A DNA stretch of 64,000 bases from the NCBI GenBank assembly GCA_044348085.1, contig JBIKTM010000001.1, positions 1-64,000 of the forward strand, written 5' to 3'. Within the stretch, counting starts at the first letter, position 1, and each line of letters opens with the position of its first letter. The stretch is from Verrucolacustris sp044348085. GTDB taxonomy: Bacteria; Verrucomicrobiota; Verrucomicrobiia; Methylacidiphilales; Verrucolacustridaceae. The notes beneath the pieces are model-generated. The model was not told where the DNA came from and ran no database searches. It was given only the letters and a program-made list of their open reading frames with translations. The translations under genes and the position numbers were made by a program. This document shows, in pieces, positions 24,673 through 34,000 of this stretch.

Positions 24673-24947
24673 TATTTTGTCACCTTCTCAGTGTGACCAC
24701 CGTGCTTCTTAAAGATTCGAGTAGGGGAAAATTCACCCAACCGATGACCCACCATGTTTTCAGTTACGAAAACAGGGTTAAAAGCTTTTCCGTTATGAAC
24801 CAAGAATGTATGTCCTACGAATTCAGGAGAAATCATGGACCTACGGGACCAGGTTTTAATCGGTTTTTTTGCACCCGACCCAATTTTCTGAACCTTGACC
24901 AACAAGTGGTCATCGATAAAGGCGCCTTTTTTTAAGCTTCGACTCAT
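24672..24947 (-). CDS. rpsS: 30S ribosomal protein S19
   Basis: A 91-residue S19: SRSLKKGAFIDDHLLVKV, then TWSRRSMISPEFVGHTFLVHNGKAF and MVGHRLGEFSPTRIFKKHGG. It sits on the head of the small subunit near bridge B1a. The start overlaps rplB (ATGA). The next gene is the secreted protein instead of rplV. Confidence 0.98.
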   Translation of the reverse strand: MSRSLKKGAFIDDHLLVKVQKIGSGAKKPIKTWSRRSMISPEFVGHTFLVHNGKAFNPVFVTENMVGHRLGEFSPTRIFKKHGGHTEKVTK

Positions 24948-25795
24948 GACGATCTCTTCTTTCTCCGGTCTTCAACAATGAACCGGGACGACGTTTTGTG
25001 ACGATGACGAGTCTTCAACCCCTTGGCCAGCTGACCCCATGGAGAAACAGGATGTTGACGACCCCCACCCCCCTTACTCTTTCCTTGGCCACCTCCCATC
25101 GGATGATCCACAGGATTCATCACCATTCCGCGGGTGTGAGGGCGACGACCTAACCAACGAGCACGACCTGCTTTTCCTAGGCTTACCTTCTCGTGCGCAA
25201 CATTTCCAACCTGCCCTACGGTCGCGTAGCAGTCCGCATGGAGCCTTCGCAACTCACCTGAGGGAAGACGCACCAATGCATAATCCTTATCAATAGCGGT
25301 GCAGATCGCCGCAGCACCTGCAGAGCGAACCATTTGAGCACCGCGTCCGGGGACCATCTCAATATTGTGCAAAGGCAAACCTTGGGGAATCACACGCAAA
25401 GGCAGCGCATTGCCAACCTCAGCAGGAACCTTGGGACCAGCGGAAACCGTACCACCAACTTTCAAACCTTCAGGAGCCAAGATATAGGCTTTCTCTTTCG
25501 AACCGTAGTCAATCAGGGCAATCCGTGCGGAACGATTTGGATCATACTGAATGCCAATCACCTTTCCTGAGGTTGTGCGTTTTCTACGATTCCATTCAAT
25601 GATACGAAACTGTTTTTTGTGGCCACCACCGCGATGACGCGAAGTCGTCCTGCCGTGTGCGTTGCGACCCCCCGTACGACGCTTGATCTCCATCAAACTC
25701 CGCTCGGGAGCTGAATTTGGTGTCAGTTCAGAGAAATCGTGTAGCTGCGTGAATCGCAGTGATGGGGTCAAAGGGCGGAATTCTTTAAGGGCCAT
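24944..25795 (-). CDS. rplB: 50S ribosomal protein L2
   Basis: A 283-residue L2. The N-terminal part has the GGRNAHGRTTSRHRGGGHKK block, and the C-terminal loop carries the conserved GRRPHTRGMVMNPVDHPMGGG with the histidine needed for peptidyl transfer. GGAGA lies 8 bases before the ATG. L2 is one of the most conserved proteins of the large subunit. Confidence 0.98.
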   Translation of the reverse strand: MALKEFRPLTPSLRFTQLHDFSELTPNSAPERSLMEIKRRTGGRNAHGRTTSRHRGGGHKKQFRIIEWNRRKRTTSGKVIGIQYDPNRSARIALIDYGSKEKAYILAPEGLKVGGTVSAGPKVPAEVGNALPLRVIPQGLPLHNIEMVPGRGAQMVRSAGAAAICTAIDKDYALVRLPSGELRRLHADCYATVGQVGNVAHEKVSLGKAGRARWLGRRPHTRGMVMNPVDHPMGGGQGKSKGGGGRQHPVSPWGQLAKGLKTRHRHKTSSRFIVEDRRKKRSS

Positions 25796-25806
25796 AATAA
25801 TGTCTC

Positions 25807-26091
25807 CTAGGCGAGTTCGATTTTCTGGCCTTCAGCCAAGGTGACGATGGCACGTTTGGTGTGGTTGGTACGACCAGGTTCACCACGGCGAGAGCGTCGG
25901 GACTTTCCAGCACGCTTCATCGTGTTCACACGAACAACCTTTTTCCCAAAAAGAGCAGTGATGGCTTGGCGTATTTCCAACTTCGTAGCATCCGGAGCGA
26001 CCTCGAAAAGATACTGGTTGTGGGCCGTAGCAAGACGGCTTCCCTTTTCAGAAATCTGGGGACGATAAATTACTTCCGTCGGCTGTCTCAT
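25807..26091 (-). CDS. rplW: 50S ribosomal protein L23
   Basis: A 94-residue L23 (VIYRPQISEKGSRLATAHNQYLFEV, then ALFGKKVVRVNTMKRAGKSRR). It borders the exit tunnel and is the dock for trigger factor and SRP. The start overlaps the rplD stop by 4 bases. Confidence 0.97.
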   Translation of the reverse strand: MRQPTEVIYRPQISEKGSRLATAHNQYLFEVAPDATKLEIRQAITALFGKKVVRVNTMKRAGKSRRSRRGEPGRTNHTKRAIVTLAEGQKIELA

Positions 26092-26729
26092 GACGCTTTT
26101 CCTTCTTTGGTTCCGCTATTCAAACGGGTTCCCAACTCTTTCCACGCTTCCTCAGAAACCCAAACTGTTCTACGGCGGAGAAGATCTTCTGCATTCACCT
26201 CACGGGCCGGGCGAACATCAACTTCGCTTAAATTATGCGCCGCCCGTAGAAGGGTGTTTTCAGGTTTACCCAAGATGAGAAGAACCGAAAGTGGCAGTCC
26301 TGCATCTTTTAACCATGCAATCAGATCCTTGGTCTTAGGTGCCTTCAAGGCAGGAGCAGATCCACTGTGCAACTTACCTTGGGTAGCCAGATCACTAATC
26401 GCCCTACGGAGAGCAGTTCGAAGTACAGTCTTTGGAATATCTTTTCGGTAGCTTCTTGGATGTGGGCCGAACGCCACACCTCCGCCACGCCAAACGGGTG
26501 AGGATTTGTAACCTGCCCGAGCCCGTCCTGTCCCCTTCTGATTCCAAGGCTTGGCACCAGATAGGTCCACCATGGCCTTAGTTTTTGTTGAGTGCGTACC
26601 CGCACGACGTGCGGCGCGATACGCTGTCACCGCCTCATGCAAAGCCTGACTAGCTTTACGATTTTTGAAAAGCTCCACGCCTAGGGCCTTCTCGGCCGCG
26701 CTCAGATTGATCGGTTTGGCCTGTGCCAT
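26088..26729 (-). CDS. rplD: 50S ribosomal protein L4
   Basis: A 213-residue L4. The tunnel loop is GTHSTKTKAMVDLSGAKPWNQKGTGRARAG, with VWRGGGVAFGPHPRSY after it. The C-terminal Rossmann-like domain follows. In E. coli L4 also represses its own operon; no such leader is evident here. Confidence 0.98.
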   Translation of the reverse strand: MAQAKPINLSAAEKALGVELFKNRKASQALHEAVTAYRAARRAGTHSTKTKAMVDLSGAKPWNQKGTGRARAGYKSSPVWRGGGVAFGPHPRSYRKDIPKTVLRTALRRAISDLATQGKLHSGSAPALKAPKTKDLIAWLKDAGLPLSVLLILGKPENTLLRAAHNLSEVDVRPAREVNAEDLLRRRTVWVSEEAWKELGTRLNSGTKEGKAS

Positions 26730-26733
26730 AAAA

Positions 26734-27378
26734 TTACGCCTTTACCGCCACTTTTTTAGCGTCCCTGACAATCACGACGCTTCCGTTCGCACCAGGAATC
26801 GCTCCCCGGACGAGAAGTAGCTTTTCGCCCTCACGTACCTGCATCACTTTTAAATTTTGAATCGTGCAGTTATCCAACCCAAGGTGACCAGGCATACCTG
26901 CGTTTTTATATACGCGCCCAGGGGTCGAACGACATCCGATGGCTCCGTTTCGACGATGGGTTGTAGAACCGTGGGCATCCGCCTGACCTGCGTAATTGTG
27001 TTTGCGCATGACCCCATGAAACCCTTTTCCTTTGGAAAGTCCGTACACATCCACGAGTTGACCGGCCTTAAAACGCGTTACCGGCACCTCAGATCCCACA
27101 GCAAGATCCGCAGGGGCAGCACGAAACTGTCTTAAAATGAGCGGGTTTTTGCGTCCTGCTTTTTCAAAAGCAACACGCTGAGGTTTGTTCGTCCGTGAGG
27201 CCTTACGCTCTCCACTACCCATGACAACGGCACTCACCTTGTTCTTTTCAGGGGTGCGCACCTCGTAAACTGTATTTGTATCAGCCGCGATGACGGTAAC
27301 AGCCGTAGCCAGACCCTGATCATCATAGATCCGGGTCATGCCCACTTTCTTACCAATCATACCAAATCGCTCAATCAT
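26734..27378 (-). CDS. rplC: 50S ribosomal protein L3
   Basis: A 214-residue L3. It begins near GMIGKKVGMTRIYDDQG and has KGFHGVMRKHNYAGQADAHGSTTHRRNGAIG and GRVYKNAGMPGHLG, the long loop toward the peptidyl-transferase centre. GGAG lies 8 bases before the ATG. Confidence 0.98.
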   Translation of the reverse strand: MIERFGMIGKKVGMTRIYDDQGLATAVTVIAADTNTVYEVRTPEKNKVSAVVMGSGERKASRTNKPQRVAFEKAGRKNPLILRQFRAAPADLAVGSEVPVTRFKAGQLVDVYGLSKGKGFHGVMRKHNYAGQADAHGSTTHRRNGAIGCRSTPGRVYKNAGMPGHLGLDNCTIQNLKVMQVREGEKLLLVRGAIPGANGSVVIVRDAKKVAVKA

Positions 27379-27393
27379 GGTTCAGTTCTCCAG

Positions 27394-27702
27394 TTAAATC
27401 TTGATCGTGATATCGACACCAGCGGGAAGGTTGAGCTTCTTGAGCTCATCCACCGTCTTTCCAGACGGTTCCAAAATATCCAAAAGTCGCTTATGAGTAC
27501 GGATTTCAAACTGATCCATACTCTTTTTATCGCAATGAGGGGAACGATTCACCGTGTACCGCTCAATCTTGGTCGGCAAGGGAATTGGCCCAGCCACACG
27601 AGAACCCGTACGGGATGCTGTCTCAGAGATCTCCCCTGCCGCTTTGTCGAGCAGACGAAAATCAAATGATTTCAAACGGATGCGGATACGTGTCGTGGCC
27701 AT
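27394..27702 (-). CDS. rpsJ: 30S ribosomal protein S10
   Basis: A 102-residue S10 (IRIRLKSFDFRLLDKAAGEI, GPIPLPTKIERYTVNRSPH, QFEIRTHKRLLDI). It works in the small-subunit head and, with NusB, in antitermination. It follows fusA by 3 bases; tuf, often found here, lies elsewhere in this window. Confidence 0.98.
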   Translation of the reverse strand: MATTRIRIRLKSFDFRLLDKAAGEISETASRTGSRVAGPIPLPTKIERYTVNRSPHCDKKSMDQFEIRTHKRLLDILEPSGKTVDELKKLNLPAGVDITIKI

Positions 27703-27705
27703 AGG

Positions 27706-29850
27706 TTAGCCTTTCTTTTGTTGGGTAACTTGTGCAAGAACACTCGAAGGGACCTGCTCGAAATGAGAAGGTTCCATCGAATAGGCCGCACGTCCGCGGG
27801 ATAAAGATCGAATCGTGTTGACGTATCCAAACATTTCGGCCAATGGAACCTCCGCTTTGACCACCGAGGTAAGGTTCTTGGAGTCGACATTCATAATCTT
27901 TCCACGACGGCGATTGATGTCCCCCAGAATGTCACCTTGGTACTCATCCGGGGTTGAACACTCAACCGACATGATCGGCTCCAACAAGATCGGCCCTGCC
28001 TTCTGCATGGCATCCTTCACAGCAAAAATGGCGGCCATTTTGAAAGCCAACTCGTTCGAATCCACCTCGTGATAGGAACCATCCATAATTTCGATCTTCA
28101 TATCGATGACCGGACTTCCATGAAGCACCCCATTCAATAAAGCTTCCTGCACGCCCTTCTTCACCGCTGGGATGTACTCTTTAGGAATATTTCCACCGGT
28201 AACCTTGTTATCCACGGTGATCCCTTTTCCACGTTCTTGCGGTTCAACTTGCAGAATGACGTGACCATATTGACCCCGACCGCCGGACTGCTTGATCAAC
28301 TTCCCTTCCCCGCCTGAACTCTTCGTGATCGTCTCACGATATGCGATCTGAGGCGCACCGGAATTTGTCTCAACGCTGAATTCACGCTTTAGACGATCAC
28401 AAATGATCTCCAAATGGAGCTCACCCATTCCTTTGATGATCGTCTGGCCAGTCTCTTCATTGCTTTGCACCTGGAAAGTCGGGTCTTCTTCCGAAAGACG
28501 CTGGAGGGCTTCGCCCATCTTTTCGCGATCTCCCTTGGTCTTAGGCTCAACAGCCATCGAGATAACGGGTTCAGGAAAACTGGGCGGCTCAAGGGTGATC
28601 TCCAACTCCTCATTCCGGAGGGTATCGCCAGTAGCAATATCCTTTAAGCCTACCGTGGCAGCAATATCACCCGCAAAAACTGTATCAATATCCTCACGCT
28701 TATCCGCCTGAATCTGAATCAGTCGGCTTACCCTCTCCCGCTTTCCAGTCCTCGAATTATAAATAAATTCACCCTTGCTCAACTTGCCGGCATACACCCG
28801 GAAGAAGATCAACTTTCCTACAAAAGGATCCGTCCAAAGTTTGAAAGCCAAAGAGCAAAACTTCGCGTTGTCATCCACTTTCACAGGAATCCGCTCTTCA
28901 GGATTTTCAGTGCTATGGCCGATCGCCGGAGGAATATCAATCGGGCTTGGGAGATACTCGATCACTGCATCCACCAAAGTTTGCACCCCTTTATTTTTAA
29001 AAGCCGACCCACCGACCACCGGAACAAACTTATTGGAACATGTCGCACGGCGAACAGCCTCTTTCAACTGCTTGATAGAAGGCTTTTTTTCCTCCAAAAA
29101 CATATTCCCGACTTCCTCGTCCACATCTGCAATCGCTTCAATCAACTCTTCCAGTTTCTTTTTGGCCATCTCCTTATGCTCAGCAGGAATTTCCTCAATC
29201 TTGTAGGTTGAGCCTAGGTCTTTGCTGTCAGAGTAAATAATTGCCTTCTGATTGATCACGTCGATCTGACCCTGCAAATGGTCTTCTTTGCCGAGGGGAA
29301 TTAAAATAGGCCATGCGTTTGCACCTAATTTAGTTTTCATTTCAGAGAGAGCTTTATCGAAATCTGCTCCGGTCCGATCCATTTTGTTTACAAACGCGAT
29401 CCGCGGAACCCCGTACTTATTCGCCTGCCGCCAAACCGTCTCGCTCTGCGGTTGGACCCCAGCCACTCCGCAAAATACAGCAATCGCACCGTCCAAAACC
29501 CGTAGGGAACGTTCCACCTCTGCCGTAAAATCAACGTGTCCTGGAGTATCGATAATGTTGATACGGTTTTTTGTTTTTTCGAAACTCTTGAAAATGCCGG
29601 CTTCCTCTTTGACAGGCCAGAAACATGTTGTGGCAGCTGAAGTAATTGTAATTCCACGCTCCCGCTCTTGCTCCATCCAATCAGTCACGGTCGTGCCCTC
29701 GTGCACTTCACCCATCTTGTGGATACTGCCGGTGTAAAAAAGTACGCGCTCCGTCAAAGTCGTCTTGCCCGCATCGATGTGAGCGCAGATTCCGATGTTC
29801 CTCGTCCTCTCGAGAGTATAGCTACGGGCAGAATTGACGGGGGCGGCCAT
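27706..29850 (-). CDS. fusA: Elongation factor G
   Basis: A 714-residue translocation GTPase. G motifs are visible: AHIDAGKTT (P-loop), RGITI (switch I), DTPGHVDF (G3) and NKMDR (G4). Domains II to V follow, with GGRGQYGHVILQVEP and SPVIDMKIEIMDGSYHEVDSNELAFK in domain IV/V. It drives tRNA-mRNA movement after peptide transfer and ribosome recycling with RRF. Confidence 0.99.
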   Translation of the reverse strand: MAAPVNSARSYTLERTRNIGICAHIDAGKTTLTERVLFYTGSIHKMGEVHEGTTVTDWMEQERERGITITSAATTCFWPVKEEAGIFKSFEKTKNRINIIDTPGHVDFTAEVERSLRVLDGAIAVFCGVAGVQPQSETVWRQANKYGVPRIAFVNKMDRTGADFDKALSEMKTKLGANAWPILIPLGKEDHLQGQIDVINQKAIIYSDSKDLGSTYKIEEIPAEHKEMAKKKLEELIEAIADVDEEVGNMFLEEKKPSIKQLKEAVRRATCSNKFVPVVGGSAFKNKGVQTLVDAVIEYLPSPIDIPPAIGHSTENPEERIPVKVDDNAKFCSLAFKLWTDPFVGKLIFFRVYAGKLSKGEFIYNSRTGKRERVSRLIQIQADKREDIDTVFAGDIAATVGLKDIATGDTLRNEELEITLEPPSFPEPVISMAVEPKTKGDREKMGEALQRLSEEDPTFQVQSNEETGQTIIKGMGELHLEIICDRLKREFSVETNSGAPQIAYRETITKSSGGEGKLIKQSGGRGQYGHVILQVEPQERGKGITVDNKVTGGNIPKEYIPAVKKGVQEALLNGVLHGSPVIDMKIEIMDGSYHEVDSNELAFKMAAIFAVKDAMQKAGPILLEPIMSVECSTPDEYQGDILGDINRRRGKIMNVDSKNLTSVVKAEVPLAEMFGYVNTIRSLSRGRAAYSMEPSHFEQVPSSVLAQVTQQKKG

Positions 29851-29856
29851 GGTCGG

Positions 29857-30330
29857 TTACCAGCGTAAATGGGCGAAAGCGCGGTTGGCTTGAGCCATTC
29901 GATGCGTTTCATCACGCTTCTTAACGGCATTTCCCTGCCCTGTTGCCGCATCGCGAATCTCTTGTGCCAGAGCTTTTTCGAATGCCACACCTTTTCGTTT
30001 ATTCGCCAACTCAACAATCCAGCGCAAAGCGAGAGAAAGCTGACGCTCTGGCGTTGTTTCAACAGGAACTTGATAGGTTGCGCCGCCGACTCTGCGGGAT
30101 TTTACCTCAAGACGAGGTTTCACATTTTCAACAGCTTTCTGCACCACGGCGAGAGGATCTCCACCCGAACCCCCTTCATTGGCTCGTTCGATCGCATTGT
30201 AAACCAAGCGACTCGCAGTCGATAACTTGCCCTGTTTTAAAATGTAACCAATCATTCGCCCGACCAGCATACTTTCGAAAACTGGATCTGCGACGATCTT
30301 GCGTGAGATATGGCGGCGACGACGGGACAT
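29857..30330 (-). CDS. rpsG: 30S ribosomal protein S7
   Basis: A 157-residue S7: MSRRRRHISRKIVADPVF, then VGRMIGYILKQGKLSTA, VKPRLEVKSRRVGGATYQVPVET and GNAVKKRDETHRMAQANRAFAHLRW. It nucleates the 16S 3' domain and contacts the E site. GGGAG lies 8 bases before the ATG. Confidence 0.98.
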   Translation of the reverse strand: MSRRRRHISRKIVADPVFESMLVGRMIGYILKQGKLSTASRLVYNAIERANEGGSGGDPLAVVQKAVENVKPRLEVKSRRVGGATYQVPVETTPERQLSLALRWIVELANKRKGVAFEKALAQEIRDAATGQGNAVKKRDETHRMAQANRAFAHLRW

Positions 30331-30343
30331 GGTTCAGTCTCCC

Positions 30344-30784
30344 TTACGCTTTAGCCGGCTTGGCTTCTGCCGCCGGTTTGGCGCCACCGCCCTTGGGTCT
30401 CTTCACACCGTATTTGCTTCGTGAAACGAGACGAGAAAGTTTATTGGAATTACTCGGCCCTGCAGCACCCAAGGCATCCAAAGTGCCTCGAACGATGTGA
30501 TATCGAACTCCGGGCAAATCTTTTACACGACCACCGCGAATCAAAACAATTGAGTGCTCCTGCAAATTGTGATTTTCACCAGGGATGTACGCGATCACTT
30601 CCTCGCCGTTGGAGAGCCGAACCTTGGCCACTTTACGAAGTGCGGAATTGGGCTTTTTAGGAGTCCGGGTCATGACTTGAAGGCAAACACCTCTACGCTG
30701 GGGACAACCGTGCAAAGCAGGAGATTTCGTTCCGCGGTTCACAGCGGAACGACCCATTCTCACAAGCTGATTAATCGTCGGCAT
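30344..30784 (-). CDS. rpsL: 30S ribosomal protein S12
   Basis: 146 residues from ATG 30784 (MPTINQLVRMGRSAV). TRTPKKPNSALRKVAKVRLSNG holds the lysine linked to streptomycin sensitivity, and RVKDLPGVRYHIVRGTLD the second such region; both look wild type. A Lys/Ala/Pro tail of about 20 residues (GGGAKPAAEAKPAKA) is extra. A longer reading to 30907 lacks family similarity. Confidence 0.97.
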   Translation of the reverse strand: MPTINQLVRMGRSAVNRGTKSPALHGCPQRRGVCLQVMTRTPKKPNSALRKVAKVRLSNGEEVIAYIPGENHNLQEHSIVLIRGGRVKDLPGVRYHIVRGTLDALGAAGPSNSNKLSRLVSRSKYGVKRPKGGGAKPAAEAKPAKA

Positions 30785-31012
30785 GTCTGTCGTTGTCCTC
30801 TTTCCACTCTTCAACACTTGGCCCAACGACAACCCCTGATGGGGTCCATGAAGCGCTCTAAGGCGCACGCATGGAGGACGATTCAACCGAACCGTCGCAT
30901 GCCGCAAAACCTAACAGGTATACCTTTTCAGGTTCCAGTCGGATGACAGCGGAAATTCAAATCCTGCCGAAAAAAAGCACTGTCGGCAAGCGATTTCTGA
31001 AAGTTTTTCGCC
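30785..31012 (-). promoter_or_regulatory. Gap between rpoC and rpsL with a possible promoter
   Basis: No gene is seen in these 228 bases. On the minus strand TTGCCG, 17 bases, CAGGAT (about 30989-30960) is a weak promoter candidate for rpsL-rpsG-fusA and later genes. AGGTATACCT at about 30915 is a 10-base palindrome. No intrinsic terminator after rpoC is evident, so read-through is possible. Confidence 0.35.
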
Positions 31013-34000
31013 TTAACTGGCTAATGCAGCGGGGATATCAAGAGCTACCTTACGGGCCCTCTCCTCCTCCGGAGCAGTGCTAACCAGCGCATCCCCAACA
31101 GGCTCTCCGAGATGCAAAAGCTTGATCTTGCGATAGGCACTAAAACCGGTTCCCGCCGGAATCAAGTGACCCATGATCACATTTTCTTTGAATCCCAAAA
31201 GCTTGTCGACCTTACCCAAGGTAGAAGCATCAGTAAGAATACGAGTTGTATCTTGGAAAGATGCCGCAGAGATGAAGCTTTCGGTTTCAAGCGAAGCTTT
31301 GGTGATGCCTAGAAGTACAGGCGTCGCCTCAGCTGGCTTTCCACCCTTTTGCTCGATCTCTTTATTAACTTCCTCAAAGGTGGTCTTTTCGATTTGTTCA
31401 CCCCAAAGGAACTGAGTATCCCCGGGTTCGGTGATCTTCACCTTACGAAGCATTTGGCGGACGATGATTTCGATGTGTTTATCATTAATCTCCACACCCT
31501 GCAGGCGATAGACCTCCTGCACTTCGTTCACCAAATACTCCTGCAACTCTTGCGGTCCGCAAACCTCAAGAATTTCGTGAGGAACAACGGGACCCTCAGT
31601 CAACTGCTGTCCCTTCTTCACTGTATCGCCTTTGTAAACGATCAAGTGTTTCGAAAGAGGAATCAAATGCTCCTCTTCGGTGTTGGTTTCAGGATCTTTG
31701 ATGATCAACTTCTTTTTGCCTCGCACATTGCCCTGCAGGTCGACGACGCCATCGATCTTCGCAATCTCTGCCGCATCCTTCGGACGACGGGCTTCGAAAA
31801 GCTCAGCCACACGAGGAAGACCGCCCGTAATATCCTTTGTCTTGGTAACTTTCCGTGGAGTCTTGGCCATTCGCTGCCCGGCCTGAACTTTCTCTCCATC
31901 CTTCACCTCGATATGTGCCCCCGCGGGAATACTATAAGCCGCAACAACTGCGCCAGCAGCATCCACAATCGCAATCTGAGGATGAAGATCCTCTTTATGC
32001 TCGATGATCACGGTGCCGACAGACTTGGTGGTCTCATCCACCTCCTTCTTCATCGTCACCCCTTCAAGAATATCCTTAAACTCCACTCTCCCGGCTTTCT
32101 CCGTAAGAATAGAGATATTATATGGATCCCACTGAACGAAGCTCTGGCCCTTCTTGACCTTGCCTCCTTCTGGAATCGAAACCATTGAGCCGATGACAAC
32201 AGGATAACGCTCAAGCTCACGACCATCCGCAGCATGAACGCTAATGAATCCGTTCTTGTTCAGGACGATATCGTGGCCTTCAAGCGCTTTTACCGTCTTG
32301 AGATCCGTGTACTGCACAGTTCCGTCGTTCTTGGCCTTGATTTGAGGCTGCTTAAACACCTGCGATGCCGTACCTCCGATGTGGAAGGTTCGCATCGTCA
32401 ACTGTGTGCCAGGCTCACCAATACTTTGCGCTGCGATGATGCCCACCGCCTCACCCAGCTTGGCTTCTTGATTCGTAGCAAGATTCAATCCGTAGCATGA
32501 GATACAAACCCCGCGCTTAGTTTCACAGGTCAACGCAGAGCGAATCTTGACTCGTTCCTGACCCAAATCTTCAATTGCAGCGGCCGCCTTCTCACTGATC
32601 ATTTCGCCAGCAGCCACCACCTTCTTCTTGCTCACTGGATCCACAATGTCATCGCAACTCACACGACCGTAAATACGATCCCTCAAGCGGACGATTTCGT
32701 CGTCCCCTTCCATGATCGCCTTGACATAAATTCCGCGGTCCGTTCCGCAATCCTGCTCACGAACAATGATGTCCATTGCGACGTCGCACAACTTGCGGGT
32801 CATATAACCCGAATCAGCGGTTTTCAGAGCGGTATCAGCCAACCCTTTTCGGGCTCCGTGAGTACTAATGAAATACTCCAAAACAGATAACCCCTCACGG
32901 AAACTAGCCGTAATAGGACGCTCAATGATTTCGCCCGAAGGTTTTGCCATCAGTCCACGCATACCTGCCAACTGACGCACCTGATTCCTATTTCCTCGCG
33001 CACCTGAATCCACCATCAAGTACACAGGATTAAAGTCCTTACGACCTTCGTTGTGCTCAAGTGTCCTGTACATAGCAGACGAAATTTCTTCCGTCGCTTG
33101 GGTCCAAATATCGACGATTTTATTATACCGCTCTCCGTCAGTAATGGCACCCATCCTATACTGCTTTTCAACCTGGCTCACTGAACCACGGGCTTTCTCA
33201 ATCACAGCAGGCTTCTCTTCAGGAATGATCATGTCATTAATACCAATCGACACACCGGCACGAGTGGCCGACTTGAAGCCTAGGTCTTTCAGCTTGTCCA
33301 AGCAGATAACCGTAGCTGCGTGACCACACCTCTCGTAGCAACGAAGAATGATCTCACCCAACTGCTTTTTGCCAGCAGGTTTGTTGATGAAGCCAAGCTC
33401 CTTAGGCCAGATACTGTTAAACTCCACACGACCAGGCGTAGTTTCGATGAATTTTTTCGTCGAATCACCGAAGGTAGTCTCAATTCCAAAATCAGGATTT
33501 TTAAACAAAATCCAGTCGTGGGTTTTGATGCTCTTTTCGCTGATCGCAAAGTCCACCTCATCGGCAGTCGAGAAAGCGGTCAAACGCTTCTTGGCTTTGT
33601 CGCCCTTTTCTACCGTACGCAACGGATTCTGTGAAATATAGTAACAGCCCAAAGTAATGTCTTGGCTGGGAGTAGTGATCGGCCGGCCATTGCTCGGTCC
33701 GAAAATATTATTGGGAGCCAACATCAATAGACGGGCCTCCAACTGCGCTTCCACACTCAACGGAATGTGAACCGCCATCTGATCTCCGTCGAAATCCGCG
33801 TTGTACGCCGTGCAAACAAGTGGATGAATCCGAATCGCATCCCCTTCGATCAATTTCGGCTCGAAGGCTTGAACCGACAAGCGATGCAACGTCGGTGCAC
33901 GATTCAACAAGACAGGATGTTCCCGAGTCACTTCATCCAGCGTGTCCCACACAATCGGCTCTTTTTTCTCAATCATCTTCTTGGCCGAGCGGACGGTATG

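Noticed and set aside
30960..30990. TGCCGA...TCGGCA stem after rpoC as an intrinsic terminator
   Set aside because: The T-run lies in the loop rather than after the stem, so it does not fit a terminator.
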